39,713 nucleotides of DNA. It comes from JABMRP01 sp964444795 (GTDB taxonomy: Bacteria > Planctomycetota > Planctomycetia > Pirellulales > Thermoguttaceae). Positions 1 to 10,983 of the stretch are shown piece after piece (the first letter of the stretch is position 1; the number at the start of each line of letters is the position of its first letter). Location: the NCBI GenBank assembly GCA_964444795.1, contig CAYUIQ010000054.1, positions 1 through 39,713 of the forward strand, read 5' to 3'. The notes under the pieces were generated by a model. That model saw only the letters and a list, made by a program, of their open reading frames with translations, searched no databases and had not been told where the DNA came from. The translations under genes and the position numbers were made by a program.

Positions 1-95
1 GTTCGTTGCGAACTGGGGGCTCGCTGCGCTCGACCACCAGGCACCCACTGGTTCCATGCGACAGTAAATTCTCGACCGATCACCTAAGGTTTTTC

Positions 96-2282
96 ATGCA
101 ATTCAACTGGTTTCTTCCCAACGATTCCAAAGGGCTTCTTCGCCGTTGGCTGCGCGTGCTCGGGCCGACCTGGGGCGCCTCTCCGTTGCGCCGCGGTATT
201 CAGACGGTCAGCTTGCTTGTCTTTGGCTGGCTTTTCCTCTACGTCTGCTGGCCGTACACGGCCGAGCCGAAACCGCCGGCGCCACCGGCCGTGTGGGACA
301 ACTGGCAGCCGCTGGACGTCGATGCCGAAACGGGTGTGGCGGTTGTGGTCGCCGACGACCCGCCGGAGAACCCACCGGCGCCCGGGGTGATCGTCACCGT
401 CGTGGATCACGGGACGCCGGAGAGTCGCGACTGTGGACAGTTTCGCGTGGTCGCCGGCGACGGTTCCGAGTTGACCCTCAAACCGGTTCGTATGGATGAC
501 CCCGATCGGTTCGACGAGATGTCGATGAGCTTCGGCCCCTGGTCGCTGAGCGAAATCAAGCCGCTGGAGTGGCCGTCGCACCATGCCGACGAATTGGCGG
601 CGCGCGAGCGTTTGCCGGCCGACGTGTTTCTGGCCCTCGATCCGCTGGTGAGCATCACCGCCGCGCTGGCGTCGCGCACCTGGCTCTGGTCCTTGAGTTT
701 CGCCGGCGTGATGCTGGCCGTGGGGATTCTGATCCCGCGTTGCTTCTGTGGCTATCTCTGTCCGCTGGGTACGCTGATCGACCTTTTCGACTGGTCCCTG
801 GGACGGCGCGTCACGCGGTTTCGGATTCGAGGACACGGATGGTGGATGCATCTGAAGTACTACGTGCTCGTGGCGGTCTTGGTATCGGCCTCGCTGGGCG
901 TGGTCTTGACTGGTTTCGTGGCGGCCATTCCCGTGCTGACCCGGGCCGCCCAGTTTCTGCTGGCGCCGCTTCAGACCGGCGTGCTGCGCCAGTGGCATCA
1001 AGTACCGCCGACGCACGCGGGGCAGTTCGTCTCCATCGGGCTGTTTCTGCTGGTCCTTGGCTTGGGATTGATGCGGCCGCGGTTTTGGTGTCGATATGTC
1101 TGTCCGACCGGAGCCATGTTCTCGGTCGCCAGCCTTCTTCGCCTGACGCAGCGCAAGGTCGACGCAACGTGTATCCAGTGTGGGAAGTGCGCGGAAAGTT
1201 GCCCCTTCGACGCCGTGACGGCCGACTTCGAGACGCGCACGATCGATTGCGCCTCTTGCCAGACTTGCGGCGGTGTGTGCGCGCCGGGAGCGATTCGTTT
1301 CGTGCCCCGATGGAGTCGCGTGGATGGAGGGGAAAGGGGGGTAGGGGAGGGTGTCATGGGCGGCTTGTCCGCCTCGGCCGAATCCCCGGAAGACAAGGGC
1401 GGGCAAGCCGCCCATGGCACCCCAGCGTCCCACGGCACCTCTCCGCCCGGCGGGCGGAGGAGTTTTCTCGCGGTGACCATCGGTGGTGCAGCGGCCGCGG
1501 TGGGCGGGTTGGCGGCCACGGCCATGGTCCGCGTGTTCGGCGCCCGGCTCGATCAGCCGGGAGTTCTGTTGCCGGTGCGGCCGCCGGGCAGCGTGCCCGA
1601 GGCGCTGTTTCTCCAGCGATGTATCCGCTGCGGGCAGTGTTTCAAGGTGTGTCCGAATAACGTGTTGCAGCCGTTGGGATTCGAGCAGGGACTCGAAGGG
1701 CTTTGGACGCCCGAGGTCGTGGCCGATTGGTCGGGCTGCGAACCGAGCTGCAACAACTGCGGCCAGGTGTGTCCCACCGAAGCGATTCGCGCGCTGCCGT
1801 TGGTGGAGAAACGGGCCGCACGGATGGGGCTGGCCGTGGTCAACGAGCGAACCTGTCTGCCACACGCCGGCAAAGCCGATTGCCGATTATGCTTCGACGA
1901 TTGTGCCGACGCAGGCTACAACGCCATCGAGTTTGAAACACGCCATACGAAGAGGGATGCCAAGGGGAAACGTATCGAGGGCTCCGGATACGACGCGCCC
2001 AAGGTGATTGCCGATCGGTGTGTGGGCTGCGGCATCTGCCAGATGCGTTGCTACAAGATCAACGTCGTGAGGGAGGGGCTGCTGGAGGCCTCGGCCGTGC
2101 GCATCGAGGCCGGCCGCGACAAGGAGGATCGCTACGTGGACCAGTCGTACGTCCAACTGCGCGAGGAAGAAGCGAGAAAGAAGGAAGCGGCGAGGAAGAA
2201 ACGGGTCGGAGACGATGCGGAGACCAGCGACTACTGGTCCGAATCGCTGCAGAAGAAACTCAAAGAGGGAGAGGGCCAATGA
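96..2282 (+). CDS. NapH/NapG-like polyferredoxin membrane fusion protein
   Basis: This is probably a membrane-bound electron-transfer protein. The N-terminal half looks like NapH/NosR/CcoG-type proteins: several membrane segments (about residues 35-52, 190-215, 250-305, 310-330), two cytoplasmic CxxxCP motifs (CGYLCP, CRYVCP), then two ferredoxin-type clusters (CIQCGKCAESCP and CASCQTCGGVC). The C-terminal half resembles NapG/MauM. It starts with a twin-arginine-like RRSFLAVTIGG segment and a hydrophobic stretch, followed by further 4Fe-4S motifs (CIRCGQCFKVCP, CNNCGQVCP, CVGCGICQMRC). The ATG at 96 is preferred over upstream in-frame codons because AAGG lies six bases before it. NapG and NapH are normally separate proteins, so a 728-residue fusion is unusual. 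The joining linker contains a palindromic repeat. The stop overlaps the next start (ATGA). The electron donor and acceptor cannot be told from the window; no reductase gene is adjacent. Confidence 0.85.
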   Translation: MQFNWFLPNDSKGLLRRWLRVLGPTWGASPLRRGIQTVSLLVFGWLFLYVCWPYTAEPKPPAPPAVWDNWQPLDVDAETGVAVVVADDPPENPPAPGVIVTVVDHGTPESRDCGQFRVVAGDGSELTLKPVRMDDPDRFDEMSMSFGPWSLSEIKPLEWPSHHADELAARERLPADVFLALDPLVSITAALASRTWLWSLSFAGVMLAVGILIPRCFCGYLCPLGTLIDLFDWSLGRRVTRFRIRGHGWWMHLKYYVLVAVLVSASLGVVLTGFVAAIPVLTRAAQFLLAPLQTGVLRQWHQVPPTHAGQFVSIGLFLLVLGLGLMRPRFWCRYVCPTGAMFSVASLLRLTQRKVDATCIQCGKCAESCPFDAVTADFETRTIDCASCQTCGGVCAPGAIRFVPRWSRVDGGERGVGEGVMGGLSASAESPEDKGGQAAHGTPASHGTSPPGGRRSFLAVTIGGAAAAVGGLAATAMVRVFGARLDQPGVLLPVRPPGSVPEALFLQRCIRCGQCFKVCPNNVLQPLGFEQGLEGLWTPEVVADWSGCEPSCNNCGQVCPTEAIRALPLVEKRAARMGLAVVNERTCLPHAGKADCRLCFDDCADAGYNAIEFETRHTKRDAKGKRIEGSGYDAPKVIADRCVGCGICQMRCYKINVVREGLLEASAVRIEAGRDKEDRYVDQSYVQLREEEARKKEAARKKRVGDDAETSDYWSESLQKKLKEGEGQ
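1351..1420. repeat. 23-bp imperfect inverted repeat inside the coding region of the polyferredoxin fusion
   Basis: Positions 1351-1373 and 1398-1420 are reverse complements over 23 bp apart from two positions that would be G-T wobbles, with a 24-base spacer. The element lies in frame in the low-complexity linker between the NapH-like and NapG-like halves. It has the look of a dispersed palindromic (REP-like) element that landed in coding DNA. Confidence 0.8.
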
Positions 2283-3184
2283 CCATGCACAAGCGTGTCG
2301 TGTTTCTGTTGTCGACGTGCGCACTCGTTGCCGTGGCGGCGTGCGCCGATCGGCCCGTTCGTGCAACGCCGCCTACCGGCTTGAAGCCGTGTCTCGCGGC
2401 CGACGTGCCGCCGACGACCACGAAGCACGAGCAGACGACGCAGTTGAACATCGCCGCGCGGAAGCAGGCTGCCGGTCATCCGCCGGAAGGATGGTGCGGG
2501 GAGACGGCCATTCAGGAGGCCCTTCTCTATCACGGTGCGTGGATCCCGCAGAAGCAGATTAACAAGGCTGGCAATCCCGTACACCCGGATCTTTACGCCA
2601 ACGAGGTACCCGTGGCGCTGCGAAAGCTGGGCGCGCGGATCGAGTTTTGGCGCAACACCGGCGACTTGGACGAGTTTCTTGCGTGGATTCGCGGGCGTAT
2701 CGAGCGGGGGATTCCGGTGTTGGTCGGCGTGAAGATCAACCCCACGGGCCATCCCGAGTGGGGCTTGGACCATTTCGTGCTTGCCGCGGGCGCGTCGCCT
2801 GACTCGATCGTTTTCAATTCCACGTGGGGAACCCGCATTAGCCGCATCAACAAGCAACTTCACTCGCGAAAGGAAAAAGGCTTCGCCTTTGCCAACGGCT
2901 TCGGCTCGTACTACGGCATCAGCGTCCCCGGGTTTACCGGTCGCGAGGCCGGCGAGCCCCCGGTGCGTCTGTTTGCCACAGACGAGAGCGAGAAGCGGTT
3001 GACCCTGATCGTGAAGTGCGAAGGCCTGCGCGCCGGTGCGAGTTACCGGTTGGAGCGAACTGCGACCCACGTTGGACGTGCCGAATCGGTGACCGTCTTT
3101 GCAGCGGACGGTTTGGCGCATGCGTTTCATGATACGATTGGCAAGAGCCAGACGGCCGTTTACCGCTGCCGGTTGGTTGACTAG
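2279..3184 (+). CDS. C39-like cysteine peptidase family lipoprotein
   Basis: This 301-residue protein has an N-terminal hydrophobic signal ending in a plausible lipobox (VAAC, Cys22), so it is probably a secreted lipoprotein. The central region looks like a C39-like papain-fold domain: Cys73 in GWCGETAIQ, His165 in GLDHFVLAAG and Asn180 in VFNSTWG sit where the catalytic Cys, His and Asn/Asp are expected. The C-terminal 70 residues form a beta-rich tail of unknown role. The start overlaps the upstream stop (ATGA), so translational coupling to the polyferredoxin gene is likely; an alternative ATG lies six bases downstream. The substrate is unknown. The peptidase call rests on motif spacing, and an inactive or peptide-binding variant is possible. 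Confidence 0.7.
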   Translation: MTMHKRVVFLLSTCALVAVAACADRPVRATPPTGLKPCLAADVPPTTTKHEQTTQLNIAARKQAAGHPPEGWCGETAIQEALLYHGAWIPQKQINKAGNPVHPDLYANEVPVALRKLGARIEFWRNTGDLDEFLAWIRGRIERGIPVLVGVKINPTGHPEWGLDHFVLAAGASPDSIVFNSTWGTRISRINKQLHSRKEKGFAFANGFGSYYGISVPGFTGREAGEPPVRLFATDESEKRLTLIVKCEGLRAGASYRLERTATHVGRAESVTVFAADGLAHAFHDTIGKSQTAVYRCRLVD

Positions 3185-3310
3185 CGCGGGGCCGGTGGCG
3201 GAGAATAGTTGAAAGGATAGGCGTTGCCAGCAGTTCGTTTAACGCCCAGCCGCAAATCCTGCCACAACGGAGCGACTCAGTCAATTCGCCGAAGGGCTTG
3301 CTCACCGTAG

Positions 3311-3329
3311 CCTGGGGCAACGCCCCAGG
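3311..3329. repeat. Perfect 8-bp inverted repeat with AAC loop upstream of the WD40 gene
   Basis: CCTGGGGC and GCCCCAGG flank a three-base AAC loop, ending 31 bases before the ATG of the WD40 gene. It could be a short dispersed palindrome or a hairpin in the 5' leader. No T-tract follows, so it is not an intrinsic terminator. Confidence 0.6.
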
Positions 3330-3360
3330 AGTGCTTCAGGCAAGAGAAACGGACAAAATC

Positions 3361-4623
3361 ATGTTCAAACAGTTCATCGTCGGCGTGATAACGTACCTAT
3401 CGGTTGTCGCGGCTGTGGCTCAGAGCCCCGGCGATGTTCGCGTTTGGCGGGACGCCACGGGCCGGTTCGAGGTGCGGGCCAGTTTTGTTGAAGCGAAGCA
3501 CGATCCGACGACGGGCGGCACGGTGGTTGTGCTGCGGCGACCGGATGGCACAGTGCTTCCCGTCCCCTTGAAACAACTCTCGTCGCAGGACCAGCTTGCC
3601 GTGCTCCGCGCGATGCGGGGTGGCGGCGGTGGAAACCCGGGGTTCACGCCCCGGCCGGGGAGACCGTCATCCGGCGGAAGCCAGCCTTCGGGCAGCGACC
3701 GTTTCGCTACCGCTTGGCGCAGCGATCCGAACGCTCCCGTGGTGATTTCCACCGGTGCCAAGCATCGCGGACCGGTCAATATCGTCGCGCTGGGGCCCGG
3801 CGGTCGACAGTTGTTGACCACCGCCGGATTCGGCGCGGCCATGCTTTGGGACATGAAGACCGGCCGGCGCCTGCGGACCTTCGAGGGGCACCGGCCTGGC
3901 CATCTTACCGCGGCGATAAGTCCCGACGGCCGCTACGTCCTGACCGCGGCGACCGACTGGAAAGCGATCCTCTGGGACGTCTCCTCGGGCCGGCAGTTGC
4001 GCGTCTTCGACGATCATCGCCGCGAAGTGGTGGCCGTGGCATTTAGTCCCGACGGCCGGCAAATGGTCACCGGCTCGCTGGACAAGACGGCCATTCTCTG
4101 GAATACGTACGATGGTGAGAAACTGCAAACCTTCGGCGGACACTCCTGGGGGATCAGCGCCGTAGCCTTCAGTGACGACGGGCGCGAGTTGCTGGCCGGC
4201 GGCAACGACGGAACTGTTGCCCTATGGGACACGGCCACGGGCCGACAACTGACCACGTACCGCCATCACGAGGAAAACGTGACCTCGGTCGCCTTTGCGC
4301 CGGTGGCGGGACACTTCGTCAGCAGTTCGGCCGACGGGACGGCCCTTTTGTGGGACCGGCGGACGGCCAAGGTGCTCCGCACGTTTCGCACCGAATCGCC
4401 TTGCCTGGCGGCCGTCTTCAGCCCCAGCGGCCGGCAACTCCTGACCGGAGCGGAGAACGAAACGGCCGTACTCTGGGAGACCGCGACAGGCCGAAAACTG
4501 CGCACGCTGTCGGGACACCGTGGAAAGTTCAATTCGCTGGCCTTCACGCCGGACGGACAGCGGGTGGTTTCGGCTTCGCGCGATGGAAGCGCCCTGCTGT
4601 GGAACCTTGGCGGCGGACGCTAG
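3361..4623 (+). CDS. SHD1-domain and WD40-repeat protein
   Basis: This 420-residue protein begins with a signal-peptide-like segment (FIVGVITYLSVVAAVAQ). Residues about 25-85 (VRVWRDATGRFEVRASF through VPLKQLSSQDQLAVLRA) match the SLA1-homology-1 (SHD1) pattern common in planctomycete exported proteins. A glycine/proline-rich linker follows, then seven WD-type repeats from about residue 130 to the end, each closing in a variant of LWD or LWN, enough for one seven-bladed propeller. It is probably an extracytoplasmic scaffold for protein interactions. The ATG at 3361 is preferred over an in-frame TTG at 3298 because the signal peptide then lies at the N-terminus. No strong Shine-Dalgarno is seen. 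No enzymatic motif is present. Confidence 0.8.
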   Translation: MFKQFIVGVITYLSVVAAVAQSPGDVRVWRDATGRFEVRASFVEAKHDPTTGGTVVVLRRPDGTVLPVPLKQLSSQDQLAVLRAMRGGGGGNPGFTPRPGRPSSGGSQPSGSDRFATAWRSDPNAPVVISTGAKHRGPVNIVALGPGGRQLLTTAGFGAAMLWDMKTGRRLRTFEGHRPGHLTAAISPDGRYVLTAATDWKAILWDVSSGRQLRVFDDHRREVVAVAFSPDGRQMVTGSLDKTAILWNTYDGEKLQTFGGHSWGISAVAFSDDGRELLAGGNDGTVALWDTATGRQLTTYRHHEENVTSVAFAPVAGHFVSSSADGTALLWDRRTAKVLRTFRTESPCLAAVFSPSGRQLLTGAENETAVLWETATGRKLRTLSGHRGKFNSLAFTPDGQRVVSASRDGSALLWNLGGGR

Positions 4624-4628
4624 ACTTC

Positions 4629-4693
4629 GTACGATGGGCCTCCGAGCCCGTCGAGCAGGTTGGTTCTTCGACCGCCTCGCAGCGCCATCGTAC
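4629..4693. repeat. Inverted repeat between two convergent genes
   Basis: GTACGATGG at 4629-4637 is the exact reverse complement of 4685-4693. The pair brackets a 47-base spacer lying between the ends of the convergent WD40 and histidine kinase genes. It may serve as a bidirectional stop structure, but there is no clear T-tract, so a dispersed repeat is equally possible. Confidence 0.5.
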
Positions 4694-4698
4694 ATAGC

Positions 4699-6939
<2,241 letters not shown>

Positions 6940-7503
6940 GGCACCCCTTCCGCTGGCCTCGACTATCTACTGCCCCCAAGGCATAACCCCTCATCGCAAC
7001 TCGCGCATTCCGAGAATTGCTCCTCCTTGGCAAACCCGGTGAGACCTCCCAATGCCTCTCCTCTAAGAAGCATAGGTTGCAGTTTCGTCGCGTGCGTACT
7101 TTGCGGGGGAGGGGAACCGTGTGTTGTGGGGGATACTGCCGAGGGGGGCGCTGGCGCGAATCCGGTCGCCATCGAGAACTGCGTCGGAGCGTTCCGCGGG
7201 CCGGTCGGAGGATTCAGACCGGTTATGCGGCGTTTGGGCAGCAACGGGTCGTGGCGGCGCGGATACCCCCCCGCCGGCGTGATTCCACGAAAAGAAGTGA
7301 GAAATGAGGAGCCCGTGCCAATCGCGAGGCCATTTTCGCCTCGGAGGTGGCAACACCCCGCCGCCACCGTGCGCTCGGTTTTCCACAATTGTCCGATCAG
7401 CACGAAGCGCCCCCACCGCTGGCGCGCCACGGGGGCGCGAAATCTCAACCGGGGTGGAAACCGTGGACTGGACAGTCGGTGTTGCGGGAAAAGCGGCGCG
7501 AGT
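6940..7503. other. Intergenic region with no recognised gene
   Basis: This 564-base gap separates the hybrid kinase start from the end of the LuxR-type gene. An open frame exists on the minus strand (6963-7448), but its translation is rich in Pro, Gly and Arg, has no recognisable domain, and looks like a by-product of high GC. I see no tRNA, riboswitch consensus or clear intrinsic terminator. The promoter of the kinase gene should lie in the left part of this stretch. Confidence 0.5.
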
Positions 7504-7782
7504 TTACCAGCGGACGCCCGAGTTCCAACCGTCGTTTTTCCGCCCGCTCAGTCGCTTCTCGCGAGTCGTAAGGGTGTCCTTGAGCGAGGTGATCCGCTTC
7601 TTGATCGCAATGCGAGTCAGCAGCGCCAGTTTGTCCGTTCCGAGTCGCGCCATTGCCGCGGTTTTGTGATTATCCACGGTGCTGGGCGCTAATCCCAGGA
7701 TTTTCGCCGCTTGATTCACGGTGCATCCCAGGCTAAGCAAACGGACGACTTCTTCTTGTCGTGGGGTAAGTTGAACAGCCAT
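7504..7782 (-). CDS. Solo LuxR/GerE-type helix-turn-helix protein
   Basis: This 92-residue protein consists almost wholly of a LuxR C-terminal-like DNA-binding domain. LTPRQEEVVRLLSLGCT gives the first helices, and NQAAKILGLAPSTVDNHKTAAMARLG gives the scaffold and recognition helices. It has no receiver or ligand-binding domain, so it is a stand-alone DNA binder. The ATG at 7782 is chosen because GGAG lies six bases upstream of it; longer in-frame extensions have no such site. Its closest signalling partner in the window is the hybrid histidine kinase about 560 bases downstream on the same strand. A regulatory link is only suggested by proximity. Confidence 0.8.
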   Translation of the reverse strand: MAVQLTPRQEEVVRLLSLGCTVNQAAKILGLAPSTVDNHKTAAMARLGTDKLALLTRIAIKKRITSLKDTLTTREKRLSGRKNDGWNSGVRW

Positions 7783-7895
7783 GGCCGACTCCAGAAAAGA
7801 ACCAGGAAACAGGTAACCTGAGCGAATTATAGCAGGGCGGTCTGTCCAAAGGAACCACCCCGGGCAAGGCGGGAGAGAAAGCGACCGGTTTTCGC

Positions 7896-8771
7896 TCAGG
7901 GATAGGCGGACACGGGCAACCCGGTCCGGCGTCGAACCTCGGCGGCCAGAGCGTCGATTTCGGAGGCTGAAAGAGGCTCGACCCACGATTCGGCGGGGCG
8001 GCGGGCGACCGTGTATATCTGAACGAGATTGATGCGTCCCCCCCCCTCCATAACCTCCACGAGCCGCTCGCAATAGGACCGTATTTCCACTAGTGGGGGG
8101 GATACCCTGCGAATTCGCATGAAAAGCGACTGGATCACCAGCGGCCAGATCCGGGCCGTCCGCCGGAGATTATCGAGGATTCGCGAGAAGGGGACGGCGG
8201 ACCGGGCCACCCGGCGATAGGTGGATTCCGTGCCGGCGTCCAGTTTCGCCCAGATTTCGCCTCCGTTGTCGGCCAATATCTCCAGGCCCCGCCGGACACT
8301 TTCGCGATGCAGCATACTGGCGTTGGTGATGAGCACCAGTTTCGTGTTGTCCAGGTGGTGCCGACGGCGTACCTTGGCACAGGCCGCCACGATCTGATCG
8401 AAATTGCGATAAGTGGTCGGCTCCCCGTCACCGCTCATCGCGATATCCCCCAAACGGCGGAGGGTCGGTGGGGTCTCGCGAAAATGAGGTAGGTCGTAAA
8501 GGCCCCCGGTGGCAACCAGCGACACGACGGCGTCCAACTCGGCCACCAGCCGGTCGATCTCCACGAATTCCTTCTCCGCAGACTCCGTCCGATCGACCTG
8601 GCAATAGATGCAATCGAAATTGCATACCTTATCCCGATTGAGATTGATCCCGATCGAGATACCGCCAGAGCGCCGGCTCAGTACGGGGTAGACGTAGCGG
8701 TTCGACTCGAAATCTCGCGGGTGGTGGGTAATCAGCGAGCGGGCGGAATCAGGCAAAGCTGGCTCTTTCAT
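7896..8771 (-). CDS. Radical SAM protein (wyosine-type/COG0731-like)
   Basis: This 291-residue protein has the radical SAM cluster motif CNFDCIYC (Cys50, Cys54, Cys57), preceded by GGISIGINLNRDKV. This context resembles the small bacterial radical SAM family related to tRNA wyosine-forming enzymes. A downstream GDGEPTTYRNF segment fits the SAM-contacting GGEP-like motif. The rest follows a TIM-barrel rhythm (LVLITNAS, IWAKLDAGTESTYRRV). The true substrate is unknown, and the family is often found outside tRNA modification. The start is the ATG at 8771; an upstream GTG would add six residues. The gene lies alone on the minus strand between the LuxR-type gene and a small hypothetical gene. Confidence 0.85.
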   Translation of the reverse strand: MKEPALPDSARSLITHHPRDFESNRYVYPVLSRRSGGISIGINLNRDKVCNFDCIYCQVDRTESAEKEFVEIDRLVAELDAVVSLVATGGLYDLPHFRETPPTLRRLGDIAMSGDGEPTTYRNFDQIVAACAKVRRRHHLDNTKLVLITNASMLHRESVRRGLEILADNGGEIWAKLDAGTESTYRRVARSAVPFSRILDNLRRTARIWPLVIQSLFMRIRRVSPPLVEIRSYCERLVEVMEGGGRINLVQIYTVARRPAESWVEPLSASEIDALAAEVRRRTGLPVSAYP

Positions 8772-8822
8772 GAAACGACCCACTTCCACCCCCCCCCCGG
8801 GGCCAGGCGTTGCGAGCAGGGG

Positions 8823-9113
8823 CTACGCCCGCCGCAGCTTGGTCCGCGGGTCGATGGTCAGAGTGGTCAGTTCACCGTCGGGCAGCTCCAGCACGATCGC
8901 GTCGACGAACACGTGGTCGTCGTCGTTACGCTGTTCGTGCAATCCCTGGCGGCGGCGCTGGGTACGAACGACCTTGCCGGTGCTGGTGGTGGTCCAGCTT
9001 TCCGAGCCGACGGTTACCGTTTGCTCGACCTCGATCCGATCACCAGTGGCTAACGCGTCGAAAAGCTGTTCGGTTTCGGTGCGCGGTGCGGTTTCGGTAC
9101 GCTGTGCGGTCAT
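8823..9113 (-). CDS. Small hypothetical protein, 96 residues
   Basis: I do not recognise the family. The protein is acidic at the start and forms an apparent small beta-rich fold (DRIEVEQTVTVGSESWTTT, VFVDAIVLELPDGELTTLTID) with an Arg/Gln-rich loop in the middle, reminiscent of short SH3- or KOW-like barrels. The start at 9113 is supported by AGGAAGAG just upstream. Upstream in-frame codons would add a low-complexity Pro/Arg extension and are rejected. The gene lies between a radical SAM gene and a coiled-coil membrane protein, all on the minus strand. No catalytic residues are evident. Confidence 0.65.
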   Translation of the reverse strand: MTAQRTETAPRTETEQLFDALATGDRIEVEQTVTVGSESWTTTSTGKVVRTQRRRQGLHEQRNDDDHVFVDAIVLELPDGELTTLTIDPRTKLRRA

Positions 9114-9280
9114 TCGCTCTTCCTGGCTAGGAGCATGGGGAAGGAATCCCGGCGGTCCGCGATGACTTCCCGGCGCGGGGCAGCGGGCGGCACGGTTGCC
9201 GACTACGCCCATTCTTGGCGACGACCGCGGGCTTGGCAAGACCCCTTCGGCAGAACGTCCGGTGCTTTGCGGCAAAGACC

Positions 9281-9331
9281 AAGAAAAAAGGCAGCCCGGC
9301 GGGCCGACAAATGGCTGTCGGCACGCCGGGC
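9281..9331 (-). terminator. Intrinsic terminator downstream of the coiled-coil protein gene
   Basis: Read on the minus strand, a 16-bp stem with one mismatch (arms at 9316-9331 and 9294-9309, six-base loop) is followed by a T-rich tract ending in six T residues (A residues at 9284-9289 on the plus strand). It lies just past the stop of the 505-residue membrane protein and should end its transcript. Confidence 0.85.
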
Positions 9332-9362
9332 CGCGGGTCGTCTGGTGCGGGAAATCCGGCGG

Positions 9363-10880
9363 TTAGTAGGTACTGCCGCGGCTCGAGGTGGGCGGACGCC
9401 GCGGCTGGAACTTGGGGCTGACCGTGCCGGTCGACTTTTGCTGAACCCCGTCGGTGTTTCGGCCGGTAAATCCGGAGCCGATGCCTTCATGAGCGACCGG
9501 GTTGGGATTCTTCCAACCCATGCGTGCCAGGAGGTCGGGCAGCGACATCTTTTGGATTCCGTTCTTCTCCGCTTCGCGGATCAACTCCACTCGGGCCTTG
9601 ACCGCCGCCTCGCCCGTCGGACGCGAACCGAGGATGAGGAAGTCGGTGTCTTCGGTCAACCGGCCTTGCTTCTTCCCGGCCTCGTCCACGTGAGCGTCGA
9701 CCACTGCGTTGTTTCTGGCGATCGTTCGCAGCACGAGAGCCAGATCGCTACGCCCGTCGCCGTCGGCGTCCATGACTCCGGCCAGGGCCACGTGAAGCTT
9801 GCGCCCGGGACTCCACAGGGGAGTGTAGATTTTGTCGCCCACCAGAATCGGATCGGTCACCGAATCGTCAATAATCCGGGCCACCGATTGATGTTCCGAC
9901 AAGACCTGGACCACCTCGATGGTTCCCTTGCGCAAATGAGTGGCGTCGCTCACCTGACCCGTGCCCACCACGTCGATCGACGAACTGACCGAATAACTGT
10001 CCACGTCGTGAGGGTAGACGCCGAACGTGGTCTGCCGGACCAGGGCATCGGCGAAACCAAGGTTGATATAGACGGTCCGGTCGGCCTGATTCACCCAGGT
10101 GACCTTTCCATCGGCGATATCGATCGAATCGGGTTGGGTCCCTCGCGTCGTCTCGCGAATCTCCACGATCTTTTCGTTTTGGTCCTTCAGTGCGGCGAAT
10201 AACTTTGCCACCATGGCATCTTTCTCGGCCAGACCCGTCTTGTGTGCGGTCTGACTGGCTCCCAGCTTGCGCTGATTCTCGTCCAACTTCTTCAGGAAAT
10301 CACTCCGGGCCGCGTCGTAAGTTTTGCCAACGGCCGCGTACGTCGCCGCCGACTGACTGGCCACATCTTTGTACTGCTTAATCATGGGCGTCTCTTCGGT
10401 CGGTCTCATCGACTCGACCAGCGCCAACTGGACCTGAAGTGCGGCGGTTTCGGCCTGGAGTTGCTGATTCAGCGTCTTGACGATGTCCTGCTGTTGCTGC
10501 AAGACATTGCGGTAGTTCAGCTTGTTGGCCATGGCCGGCACTCCCTCGGCAGGGTTCTGCTCGGCTTCGCCCGCCGGTGCCTCGGGGCCCTGGTGCAGTT
10601 GGCCCTCGAACGGCTCCAGGTCAGTGTTGACGACACCGCTCATGGTGTCTTTCTTGGTGTCGTCGGCAAACCCGATCCATTCCCTCAGATCGTTGGAGAC
10701 CTGCTTGAGGTTTTCGATTTCCAAGCGGGCTTGGGCCGCTGCGTCCTTTTCGGTTTTGGCCGTTTCCTGGGCCTCGACCAACTTCTTGGCCAACACGTAC
10801 GACGCCACGCCCGCCCCGATGGTGAGCATGAAGAAAATGATCACGGCGATCTGTAGACCTTGATTTTGGCTTCGAGCCAT
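9363..10880 (-). CDS. Membrane-anchored coiled-coil protein, hypothetical
   Basis: This 505-residue protein has one N-terminal membrane segment (about residues 10-30, IAVIIFFMLTIGAGVASYVL). It is followed by long Gln/Glu/Lys/Ala-rich stretches that should form coiled coils (about 32-60, 125-165, 180-250). A beta-rich region follows (DGKVTWVNQADRTVYINLGF, VGDKIYTPLWSPG). The C-terminal 90 residues (TEDTDFLILGSRP then a helical MSLPDLLARMGW) faintly recall a BRCT fold. The start is supported by AGGAG nine bases upstream. A perfect 16-bp palindrome lies about 90 bases upstream and a strong terminator follows, so the gene is probably monocistronic. Function is unknown; a cell-envelope or division role would be a guess. 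Confidence 0.75.
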   Translation of the reverse strand: MARSQNQGLQIAVIIFFMLTIGAGVASYVLAKKLVEAQETAKTEKDAAAQARLEIENLKQVSNDLREWIGFADDTKKDTMSGVVNTDLEPFEGQLHQGPEAPAGEAEQNPAEGVPAMANKLNYRNVLQQQQDIVKTLNQQLQAETAALQVQLALVESMRPTEETPMIKQYKDVASQSAATYAAVGKTYDAARSDFLKKLDENQRKLGASQTAHKTGLAEKDAMVAKLFAALKDQNEKIVEIRETTRGTQPDSIDIADGKVTWVNQADRTVYINLGFADALVRQTTFGVYPHDVDSYSVSSSIDVVGTGQVSDATHLRKGTIEVVQVLSEHQSVARIIDDSVTDPILVGDKIYTPLWSPGRKLHVALAGVMDADGDGRSDLALVLRTIARNNAVVDAHVDEAGKKQGRLTEDTDFLILGSRPTGEAAVKARVELIREAEKNGIQKMSLPDLLARMGWKNPNPVAHEGIGSGFTGRNTDGVQQKSTGTVSPKFQPRRPPTSSRGSTY

Positions 10881-10967
10881 GGTTCAGATGCTCCTGTTGG
10901 GGGCGCCCGTCAATGCACCCACATTGGGAAAACGGATACGTGCCTCTTCTTGATTCAGCCCGATGTG

Positions 10968-10983
10968 CCCAACGCGCGTTGGG
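10968..10983. promoter_or_regulatory. Perfect 16-bp palindrome, candidate operator
   Basis: The sequence CCCAACGCGCGTTGGG is fully self-complementary. It lies 88 bases upstream of the start of the 505-residue membrane protein. A symmetric site of this length without a loop fits binding by a dimeric regulator better than an RNA hairpin. No promoter hexamers can be assigned with confidence. Confidence 0.4.

Noticed and set aside
1..60. Small hairpin (GTTCG-TTG-CGAAC) and repeat-like text at the left edge
   Set aside because: Too short and too close to the edge to assign to a gene end or a repeat family.
84..1865. Long minus-strand open frame opposite the polyferredoxin
   Set aside because: It mirrors a gene with clear motifs, is rich in Arg, His and Gln, and shows no domain; such frames are typical by-products of high GC.
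6963..7448. 161-residue minus-strand open frame in the gap upstream of the hybrid kinase
   Set aside because: Pro/Gly/Arg-rich, with no ribosome-binding site and no recognisable motif.
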